Source: Beijerinckiaceae bacterium (GTDB taxonomy: Bacteria > Pseudomonadota > Alphaproteobacteria > Rhizobiales > Beijerinckiaceae). From it: DNA of 41,001 nt. Below, piece by piece: positions 34,650-41,001 of the stretch; within the stretch, counting starts at the first letter, position 1, and each line of letters starts with the position of its first letter. The stretch lies in contig CANJWR010000016.1 in assembly GCA_947478455.1 (NCBI GenBank), forward strand, positions 1 to 41,001, given 5' to 3'. Made by a program: the position numbers and the translations under genes. The notes below the pieces were generated by a model. That model was not told the origin of the DNA. It searched no databases and saw nothing but the letters and a program-made list of their open reading frames with translations.

Positions 34650-37399
34650 CGGTGGTGCGGGACTTCGAGAGACTTTACCGTGAGCAGGACGATCCCTGGG
34701 GGATCGGGGCTGCAGACTCCGACCGCTATAGACGCTACCTGGAGTTGATTGCGCCCCACGCAAACGGGACGGTTCTGGATATCGGTTGTGGCTTCGGGGC
34801 GATGCTGTCCCAACTGGCGCAAACGGCCGCAAGTCTGGACGGAGTGGAAATCAGCGCCACAGCCATCGAAAAGGGACGCCAGCGCTTTCCGTTCGTCACT
34901 TTTCATCAGGGTTCGGCCTCGACCCTGGACCAGGTTACGGCGCTGCAGAATCGCAAATTCTCCCTGATCGTCGCCAGCGACGTGATCTATTACCTCGCTG
35001 ACCGTGACAAGGAGGCGATGCTCGGCTGGATAAACAGCCATCTGGAACCCGATGGCGTGGCGTTCATCGCCGCCTGGTGCCCGGGTGGAAAGTATCTGAC
35101 GTCTCGCGAACTTCTGGATGTCACATCAGGCCGGCTCATTGTGTCGCGGCAGGAAGCGCTTCCGCAATCGGGGCACCTCGCTTTGCTTTGCCGCAAGCGC
35201 CGCCGCCTCGCCGCAATCACAATCGACTACGAGACTTGGCATCCAATTCCGGAAGGCAAGGAGATAAACTGGGACCGCGATGTTTTCGAGCCGACCGAGC
35301 GGCTGTTCAGCCTTTTCGAAAAGACCGGGGTCGCCGCCACCTTTTTTGCCGAGATGGGCGAGTATTTCTGGTTGCTGGAAAACGAACCAGCCCTGGCTGC
35401 GCGCATGGAGGAGCAGTGGCGCGAGGCGGTAGGCCGAGGTCATGACGTGCAGCTCCACCTGCACCCCTGCTGGCTGCCGGAAACCGGGGCCAAATTCGAG
35501 GATGGCAAGTGGTGGTGGGATTGGTCGAAGGGCAAGGCCGCCAACTATCCGGGCGACCTCAGCAAGCTGATCGGTCGATGCAAACAGTCGCTGGAGAACC
35601 TCCTTCGCCCGGTCAAGCCTGACTATTCCGTGACCAGCTTCCGGGCTGGCGGTTATCAGGCCCAACCCTTCGAGTTGCTGTCGAAGGCCTTGATCGACAA
35701 CGGCATCCTCTGCGACAGTTCAGTCCATCCCCACGGGACGAACTCCGAGCGCGGCTATGAATATCTGACCCCGTTCACGACGCACCAACCTTATTTTGCG
35801 GACTTGCTGGATCCGCAGATGAAAGCTGTGCCGGCGGAAGAGGCCATCGTTGAATTGCCTATCTTTACGCCAGAGTTCGGTCAACGCTGGTTTATAGATG
35901 GGGCCGAGGGAAAGCGGCTGGCAGAACGCCTCATCTCCTATGAGCGGCGACGCGTTCCGGCCTTTTCTTCCCGGTATCGACGGATGCTGAACACGTTGCG
36001 CCATTATAGTTCCATGGCCTACAGTCTGACTGCGCGCCATCGTGGGCTGATCAACCGGCTGTTGCCGCGCAAACTGGCATATGCGCTCGTTGCCTACGAA
36101 AACCCGCGACCATTCGGCAATCTTTATTATGTAGCGATCGGCCACACGAAGGCTGATCTGCATTTCGATGCGCTGGAAAGCAACCTGAACTCGCTTCGCG
36201 AGACGCTTGATTTGGAATATGTGACGATCTCCGACATGGCTTCAGTGGCGAAGTCAGAGATCGAGGATACAAGGCGGCGCACTGCAGACGACGAGATGGC
36301 CTATCAGGTCAGTCGTGAACGCGAGGCGATCCTGGGTGAAAGTCGAAACGAAGCGCAGTCATTTTATTTGCAGGAGATGATTCCACTCGACAAGCAACGC
36401 GTTCTCGATTTCGGCTGCGGCGCCGGATACTGGAGTGCGCGAATTGCGGAACTGTATCCCTGGATGAATGTCACGGGTCTCGACGCCGGCGTCGATTTCA
36501 TCGCCAAGGCTCGCAAGCTTTATGAGAGCCCCCGTGTAAATTTCGAGGTTGGCGACTTCGCCAGGCTTTCCCATCCGGACGGCGCGTTCGACTGTGTTTA
36601 CGCCGACAACACGCTGGAACACGGCTTCGACGTGGATGCGACCCTGCGCGAGATCTATCGCGTTCTCGCACAGGGTGGAGTGCTGGTGGCGGCTATCCCG
36701 GTTGACGGTCTCAATCCCGGTGAGGAATGTGACAATCATACTTGGAGGACCGTGGCGGCCCAGATCCGTCTGCGCTTGGAGCGCGCCGGATTCTCGAACA
36801 TCTTCATGGAGGAGGTGGACACTTACCGCAAGCTCGGTATGCCGCCCTACATGCCATCCCTTGATCGGATGGTTTACCTGCGGGCCTGGAAGGCGGAGGG
36901 CGGCGACGATCGCCTGAAACGCGCGCTGCGAGCCATGGATTGGTTGTATCGCCGCATCGATCCCAACAAGAACAATCAGTCGCAGGACGGCAAGCAGATC
37001 ATCGCAGACGGCTTTGGGTATTGTCTCGCCTACACTGTTTCACTCGGGCAACTCCTCAAGCGGGAAGGCTACGACATAATCTGGGTTACCATGTGGGCGG
37101 CTGGTCACGAACGTGGCGAAGGTCCGGATTCGCTGGACTCTCATGAAGTGATCGAAATGCGGCTGGATGGTGAATGCTATCTGCTGGATCCTATGGCCAA
37201 CAGCTCATTTCCCTATTCGACCGAGCAATTGCTGAAAACCCCCGCGCTTGCTGATCGAACAGCAAATCGTGACGAGCGTTGCCAGGCAAGGGGTTATCAT
37301 CTTTACAATACCGCTTATTGGTACGAGCGTGTCACCAAGTTTTCGCGGCGCCGGAATATCAGGTTCCCATGGCTTTACTGGAAGAAAAACCGCAAATGA
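34646..37399 (+). CDS. Four-domain fusion: NodS-like methyltransferase, CE4-like deacetylase, methyltransferase, transglutaminase-like
   Basis: A 917-residue multidomain protein in one uninterrupted frame from GTG 34646, which overlaps the flippase stop. Domain 1 (about 1-190): methyltransferase with a DDPWG motif (15-19) as in NodS-type enzymes, and VLDIGCGFGA (43-52). Domain 2 (about 190-560): CE4/WalW-like deacetylase with Asp194 in ITIDYETWHP, His271/His273 in QLHLHPCW, and Arg333 in FRAGGYQ. Domain 3 (about 565-770): second methyltransferase, VLDFGCGAGYW at 586-596, and NTLEHGFD. Domain 4 (about 770-880): transglutaminase-like with Cys793 (GFGYCLAY), His833 (DSHEVIEM) and Asp848 (LLDPMAN). 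No signal peptide or membrane helix is visible. The same four domain types occur as separate genes at 25057-29234. Function is inferred to be glycan tailoring; no characterised homologue with this order is known to me. Confidence 0.85.
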   Translation: MTVVRDFERLYREQDDPWGIGAADSDRYRRYLELIAPHANGTVLDIGCGFGAMLSQLAQTAASLDGVEISATAIEKGRQRFPFVTFHQGSASTLDQVTALQNRKFSLIVASDVIYYLADRDKEAMLGWINSHLEPDGVAFIAAWCPGGKYLTSRELLDVTSGRLIVSRQEALPQSGHLALLCRKRRRLAAITIDYETWHPIPEGKEINWDRDVFEPTERLFSLFEKTGVAATFFAEMGEYFWLLENEPALAARMEEQWREAVGRGHDVQLHLHPCWLPETGAKFEDGKWWWDWSKGKAANYPGDLSKLIGRCKQSLENLLRPVKPDYSVTSFRAGGYQAQPFELLSKALIDNGILCDSSVHPHGTNSERGYEYLTPFTTHQPYFADLLDPQMKAVPAEEAIVELPIFTPEFGQRWFIDGAEGKRLAERLISYERRRVPAFSSRYRRMLNTLRHYSSMAYSLTARHRGLINRLLPRKLAYALVAYENPRPFGNLYYVAIGHTKADLHFDALESNLNSLRETLDLEYVTISDMASVAKSEIEDTRRRTADDEMAYQVSREREAILGESRNEAQSFYLQEMIPLDKQRVLDFGCGAGYWSARIAELYPWMNVTGLDAGVDFIAKARKLYESPRVNFEVGDFARLSHPDGAFDCVYADNTLEHGFDVDATLREIYRVLAQGGVLVAAIPVDGLNPGEECDNHTWRTVAAQIRLRLERAGFSNIFMEEVDTYRKLGMPPYMPSLDRMVYLRAWKAEGGDDRLKRALRAMDWLYRRIDPNKNNQSQDGKQIIADGFGYCLAYTVSLGQLLKREGYDIIWVTMWAAGHERGEGPDSLDSHEVIEMRLDGECYLLDPMANSSFPYSTEQLLKTPALADRTANRDERCQARGYHLYNTAYWYERVTKFSRRRNIRFPWLYWKKNRK

Positions 37400-39120
37400 G
37401 CACCGGACTTAAACAACCATTGCCGAATGCTGTTTTAACGGTCTATCCGCTAACCCGGGACTATCGCGCGGAAGTCGCGAAACTGGCAGGCCCTGACTCA
37501 ATCTTCATGACCTTCGGCGATTTGCGCGCCGAAGGGTTGTGGGGCATGTTTGCCAAACTCCGCGCACTGAAGGTCGAGCACGTCTATATTCCGCTGGAAC
37601 AGGTGGAAAGCGAAGCTCTGCTGCCGGTCATCAAGATCGTTTCCAGCCTTATTCGCCATCGTGGCGCTTTTGTATTGCGGCCTGATCAGAAGCCGGTGTT
37701 GGTCACGCTGCGCGACATAGCTAAGTCCAGCTTCAATCTGTTGCGATCCTCGTTGCGCTCTCGCCGCGATGTCAGGCAGGCGGCGCGGGAAGTTGAAGTC
37801 TTGCTCGCGGCGCCGCGGATTGAGCCCATTCTGTCAGGCAATCGCGAAGTTCTCTATTTGAATGCCAACCTCTGGTTCGGCGTCAAGGCGGGTGGCTCTG
37901 TTGGCCATATCTCCGGCGTGGTGAATGGCTTCCTCGACTGTGGCTATCCGGTCAGCTTCCTGTCTGCTGGCGGTCGCCTTCTTGCGCGACCGGAGGCGGC
38001 GTTCACGCTTCTGGAACCGCCGGACTCTTTCGGAATGCCGTGGGAATATAATTTCTATACATTTCACAACAGCGTTGTGGCGCAGACAGAAAGTCACGCA
38101 AGTACACGCGATTTCGGCTGCATCTACCAAAGACTTTCTATCGCAAACTTCTCCGGCGTCTCATTGTCAAGGCGTCTCAAGAAGCCGTTGATCCTGGAAT
38201 ACAATGGTTCCGAAGCGTGGATCGCCAAGAACTGGGGACGCCCGTTGCGCACCCAGGCGCTGGCTGAAAAAGTCGAAGAGGTCAATCTTCGACATGCTCA
38301 TCTTGTCGTCACAATATCAGACGTATTGCGGGACGAACTGCTGGAGCGCGGCATTCCGGCAGAACGTATCCTGAGCTATCCCAACTGCATTGATCCGGAG
38401 ACCTTCGATCCCGCGCGTTTCAGCGCAGGCGAGATTTCAGCCCTGCGCAGCAAATACGGCATCGCAGACAATGCGCTGGTGATCAGCTTTCTTGGCACAT
38501 TCGGACAATGGCACGGAGCAAGCGTCCTTGCCGAAGCGGCTCGCATCCTGATCGAACAGCATCCTGATCTCGTTGCGCAGGCTCGCATTCACTTCCTCTT
38601 TGTTGGCGACGGACTGAAGATGCCGGAGGTGCGCGCCGCACTTGGTCCGCATGTTTCCGGACCATATGTGACACTGGCAGGTCTGGTGCCGCAGGATCAG
38701 GCTCCGCTGCATTTGGCGGCATCCGATATTCTTGCGTCTCCACATGTGCCCAATGCCGACGGCAGTCGTTTCTTTGGTTCGCCGACGAAGCTGTTTGAAT
38801 ATATGGCCATGGGCAAAGCGATCATTGCGTCGGATCTGGATCAGATCGGCGAGGTGCTGGCTGGCTCCATTCATGCGACGGCGCTGCCCGAGTCAACAGA
38901 AGCGCCATCACAGACTGCTCCAGCGCTTCTTGTCACACCCGGTTCCACGCAGGAGATCGTTGATGGACTCAGGTTCCTCTTTGAGCATCCTGAATGGCGA
39001 CAGGCGCTGGGTGGCAATGCCCGACAAATCGCCCTTGCCAAATATACGTGGCGGCATCACGTTCAGGCGATTCTGGAACGGGCCCGGCAATTGAACCTGA
39101 TGCAGAGTGATGAGCGTTAA
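37396..39120 (+). CDS. GT4-family glycosyltransferase with N-terminal extension
   Basis: A 574-residue protein starting at ATG 37396, overlapping the fusion gene stop by four bases. Residues about 150-570 form a GT-B glycosyltransferase: NLWFGVKAGGSVGHISGVVNG (acceptor domain start), ILEYNGSEAWIAKNWG, SYPNCIDPETF, SFLGTFGQWHGASVL, FLFVGDGLKMPEV and the donor-site block FGSPTKLFEYMAMGKAII. The first 150 residues form an extra region (TVYPLTRDYRAEVAKLAG and FGDLRAEGLWGMFAKLRAL) that I do not recognise. The overlap with the fusion gene suggests coupled synthesis and perhaps a joint role in adding and modifying one residue. Confidence 0.88.
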   Translation: MSTGLKQPLPNAVLTVYPLTRDYRAEVAKLAGPDSIFMTFGDLRAEGLWGMFAKLRALKVEHVYIPLEQVESEALLPVIKIVSSLIRHRGAFVLRPDQKPVLVTLRDIAKSSFNLLRSSLRSRRDVRQAAREVEVLLAAPRIEPILSGNREVLYLNANLWFGVKAGGSVGHISGVVNGFLDCGYPVSFLSAGGRLLARPEAAFTLLEPPDSFGMPWEYNFYTFHNSVVAQTESHASTRDFGCIYQRLSIANFSGVSLSRRLKKPLILEYNGSEAWIAKNWGRPLRTQALAEKVEEVNLRHAHLVVTISDVLRDELLERGIPAERILSYPNCIDPETFDPARFSAGEISALRSKYGIADNALVISFLGTFGQWHGASVLAEAARILIEQHPDLVAQARIHFLFVGDGLKMPEVRAALGPHVSGPYVTLAGLVPQDQAPLHLAASDILASPHVPNADGSRFFGSPTKLFEYMAMGKAIIASDLDQIGEVLAGSIHATALPESTEAPSQTAPALLVTPGSTQEIVDGLRFLFEHPEWRQALGGNARQIALAKYTWRHHVQAILERARQLNLMQSDER

Positions 39121-39188
39121 ATGAGATGGCTCAATCAGAATTAGTGCACGGCCCAGAAAAAGATCGAATAGCGAGGTAAGCAGGGCAG

Positions 39189-40622
39189 ATGGTAGCCAGT
39201 GTAGCGAACGGGTTCTCGAGGCCAGTTCAAGCCGACCGGTCGGACGCCGGTACGGCGCTCAGTCCGCGCTGGCTGCTGCTATCCGCGGCAATCGTGATTT
39301 TCATACTGGTAGCGTCCAATGGCGTTCCGGTTCGCACGAGCAGCGGCTTCTATATTGCCTTGCTGGCGCCATTGATGATCATCGGACGTGGCGTGGGTCG
39401 CGTTCTGAATATGGCGCTCTCGCGCGCAAATTGGCCAGTCACATCTGCTCTTCTGCTGTTTCTTTTGGGCAACCTGATCAGCACTGTCGCCACTCCAACC
39501 GACCAGTCCGTACTTGCCCTTGCATTACGGTGTTTTATTCCTCTGACGATTTATCTTGCACTCGTCCATCTTACGATCCGTCGCAAGGATGCCGTGTTTC
39601 TGGTCATGGCGCTCTGCGCGGGATGCGCATTCATGTTCTTCAGAGGGCTTTTAGCCTACTATCAGGAGTGGGGCGTACCTGACCTGCAAACTGTTCTGTG
39701 GTCGCGATACAACCTTGTTCGCATTGCCGGTTACGCGGAAGCTACCGTGGGCAATGTTGGTCACATGGGCAGCTATGTCGCATTGGTTGTCCCGGCATTG
39801 CTCCAGGCGATGGTTCTGGTTAGGGGCCCCGTTCTGCGCGCGACGATTGTCATGGTCGTCCTGGTTGGAATTGCCAATCTGATCGTCAGCGGATCGCGTA
39901 CAGGTCTTGTCGTGCTCCTTTTGGCGCTTTTTGTCTTCGTGCTAAGTCTGGGGCTGCGCCGCGCAACAGTGGCCTTCCTTGGTGGGATAATAGTTGTAGT
40001 CGCTACCTTGCCGAACTGGCTCGACCTCTTCGCAGATGCGGAGTTCCTTGATCGATATCTTCCGATCCTCGGAACAAGGGGCGTCGACGTCAGCGCCAAT
40101 GAGCGTGTAAGCTCGATCGAAATCGGTTGGAATACATTTTTAGAAAACATTATCCTCGGGGTAGGGCCGGACATGTCGTTTGGATACAACATGTACGGGG
40201 TGCCGCATCAATCGTTCGTCCATCAGTTTTCGGAATTGGGCATTTTTGGCGGGTTCGCTTTTGTTTGGCTCAATGTAGTGGTCATTGCGAAATGCATGGC
40301 CGCATTTCCGGGCATGCGGACTTCGCTCGCTGGATCATTCCGGTTTCTGTGGCTCCTTGGTCCCTCCTGTTGGCTGATCTACGGTATGGCGGCGGGAATC
40401 ACATTTAATATGAGTTTTGCGCTAGTCTGGGTTGGCGTTTTCCATGCAATGCTTGCTCTCGCCAGCGCAAATATTTTGCCGGACTTTCAGACTTCCCCGC
40501 GACCTCGCAGGAAGGAAGTTGCATTGTCCGAAGCAAGAAATAGGTCGTTGGGGACGTTGCCGGGTGGTGCGATGGCTCAAGACAGGCAAGAATCCCGCCC
40601 AACCAATTCTGTGAGGCTTTGA
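39189..40622 (+). CDS. Wzy-type polymerase or O-antigen ligase-family membrane protein
   Basis: A 477-residue membrane protein with about ten to twelve hydrophobic segments. The large periplasmic-loop region shows the O-antigen ligase/polymerase (PF04932-like) pattern: GSRTGLVVLLLALFVFVL, then ERVSSIEIGWNTFLENIILGVGPD, then PHQSFVHQFSELGIFGGFAFVW. It should polymerise repeat units, or transfer the glycan to an acceptor, at the periplasmic face. The C-terminal 45 residues are polar. The start at ATG 39189 has GAGG about 15 bases upstream, a longer than normal spacing. The stop overlaps the next gene start (TGATG), extending the operon. Confidence 0.88.
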   Translation: MVASVANGFSRPVQADRSDAGTALSPRWLLLSAAIVIFILVASNGVPVRTSSGFYIALLAPLMIIGRGVGRVLNMALSRANWPVTSALLLFLLGNLISTVATPTDQSVLALALRCFIPLTIYLALVHLTIRRKDAVFLVMALCAGCAFMFFRGLLAYYQEWGVPDLQTVLWSRYNLVRIAGYAEATVGNVGHMGSYVALVVPALLQAMVLVRGPVLRATIVMVVLVGIANLIVSGSRTGLVVLLLALFVFVLSLGLRRATVAFLGGIIVVVATLPNWLDLFADAEFLDRYLPILGTRGVDVSANERVSSIEIGWNTFLENIILGVGPDMSFGYNMYGVPHQSFVHQFSELGIFGGFAFVWLNVVVIAKCMAAFPGMRTSLAGSFRFLWLLGPSCWLIYGMAAGITFNMSFALVWVGVFHAMLALASANILPDFQTSPRPRRKEVALSEARNRSLGTLPGGAMAQDRQESRPTNSVRL

Positions 40623-40924
40623 TGACACCAAGCGATATTGAAAAACTGCGAGGACTGTCGAACAGTCCCTATCCTCCCGAGCCGCCACGGAAAAGCATTG
40701 CGGTCGATCTCGCAATGCGCTTGGCGCAGTTTCTGGGTCGCACCGGCCTTGTCACGCCACATCTTTCAGGCGGATCCAACGATGAGAAAGTTGCCTACGA
40801 GTACAGGACTTCTGCGGAAGCCGTTTGGGATGAGCTTAGTGGCCTGGTCGACCCCTCGATTCTCAAGGGTAAGGACGTCCTTGACGCCGGCTGGAGCTAT
40901 GTCGGAAACTGGGTGACGGTATGA
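40622..40924 (+). pseudogene. Truncated methyltransferase-like gene interrupted at the right edge
   Basis: The frame begins at ATG 40622, overlapping the previous stop, and runs 100 codons. The N-terminal part resembles the leader of the methyltransferase at 28299 (a MRLAQ stretch, then EAVWDELSGL). It reaches KGKDVLDAG at residues 82-90, exactly where motif I of a SAM-binding fold should follow. Then it reads WSYVGNWVTV and stops; the glycine pattern expected (GxGYGG) is damaged. What follows looks like the end of an insertion sequence, so the gene is probably interrupted, with its remainder beyond the window. The precise junction is uncertain, about 40910-40930. Confidence 0.6.
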
Positions 40925-40931
40925 AGAAGGC

Positions 40932-40986
40932 GGCGTAACGGGGTTGGTGCTGAAGCCACCCGAACCTCCCGAAGGAGCGTTACGCC
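40932..40986 (+). repeat. Inverted repeat/hairpin directly before the transposase start
   Basis: GGCGTAACG (40932-40940) pairs with CGTTACGCC (40978-40986). Inside, GGTTGGTG can partly pair with CCACCCGAACC. The ribosome-binding site lies in the right half of the structure and the start codon directly follows it. If transcribed, the hairpin could hide the start region and limit transposase translation. Confidence 0.55.
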
Positions 40987-41001
40987 ATGAACGAGGATAG
41001 A
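40987..41001 (+). CDS. Putative transposase, first five codons only
   Basis: ATG at 40987 reads Met-Asn-Glu-Asp-Arg to the window edge, with GAAGGAG nine bases upstream. The MxEDR beginning is common in IS256-family transposases by recollection. Too little sequence is present to prove it. Confidence 0.4.

Larger units (their letters stand above)
40925..41001 (+). mobile_element. Putative left end of an insertion sequence (IS256-like), partial
   Basis: The preceding methyltransferase-like frame ends abruptly. The sequence then changes to a segment with a perfect 9-bp inverted repeat (40932-40940 / 40978-40986), a good Shine-Dalgarno GAAGGAG (40971-40977) and a new ATG at 40987. The layout, a short leader followed by a frame beginning MNEDR, resembles the start of IS256/mutator-type transposases as I remember them. 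Only the first 77 bp or so are visible and terminal repeats cannot be confirmed. Confidence 0.5.

Noticed and set aside
34646-37399. The four-domain protein as an artefact of a missed frameshift or joined genes
   Set aside because: One frame runs through all four domains without a stop. All motifs lie in this frame, and both ends are coupled to neighbours by four-base overlaps.
1-41001. CRISPR arrays, tRNA or rRNA genes
   Set aside because: No regularly spaced direct repeats, and no recognisable cloverleaf or conserved rRNA stretches, were seen in the few intergenic regions.

Overview
The window looks like a chromosomal segment of an alphaproteobacterium, most likely of the order Hyphomicrobiales (Rhizobiales). 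The basis is moderately high GC by eye, dense operons with ATGA/TGATG stop-start overlaps, and the gene families present. No marker gene fixes the genus, so the assignment is tentative. I see no rRNA, tRNA or CRISPR array.

Left part (1-5.3 kb): two tandem paralogous hypothetical proteins, of which the second has one N-terminal membrane segment, share a 136-bp block of perfect identity. They are followed by a TauE/SafE-type permease and a small CxxC-containing membrane protein. A minus-strand pair then encodes an aldo/keto reductase and a protein of the isocitrate lyase/PEP mutase superfamily resembling oxaloacetate decarboxylase.

Middle part (5.3-14.9 kb): a complete peptide/nickel-type ABC importer (two ATPases, two permeases, terminator-like hairpin, periplasmic binding protein), then an MFS transporter and an unusually large amidase-signature enzyme. 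This suggests uptake and hydrolysis of an amide-containing compound. A hairpin at 14894-14931 closes this block.

Right part (15.1-40.9 kb): one long plus-strand surface-polysaccharide locus. UDP-sugar 6-dehydrogenase and UDP-GlcNAc 2-epimerase should make a 2-acetamido-uronic acid of the ManNAcA type. An AsnB-like amidotransferase could amidate it. A two-domain oxidoreductase, two GT4 glycosyltransferases, two heparinase II/III-type lyases, an OafA-like acyltransferase, a Wzx-type flippase and a Wzy/ligase-type membrane protein supply most of a Wzx/Wzy-like assembly line. Export genes (Wza/Wzc type) are not in the window.

The most unusual content is a set of modification genes that occurs twice in this locus. 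At 25.1-29.2 kb four separate genes encode a methyltransferase, a CE4/WalW-like polysaccharide deacetylase, a transglutaminase-like protein and a second methyltransferase. At 34.6-37.4 kb a single 917-residue protein fuses a NodS-like methyltransferase, the same deacetylase type, a second methyltransferase and a transglutaminase-like domain. Both transglutaminase domains keep a Cys-His-Asp triad, with the same 15-residue His-Asp spacing. I propose that these form one functional module for tailoring the glycan, or coupling it to something else.

At the right edge another methyltransferase-like gene stops abruptly, next to what looks like the left end of an insertion sequence (probably IS256-like), whose transposase begins at 40987.
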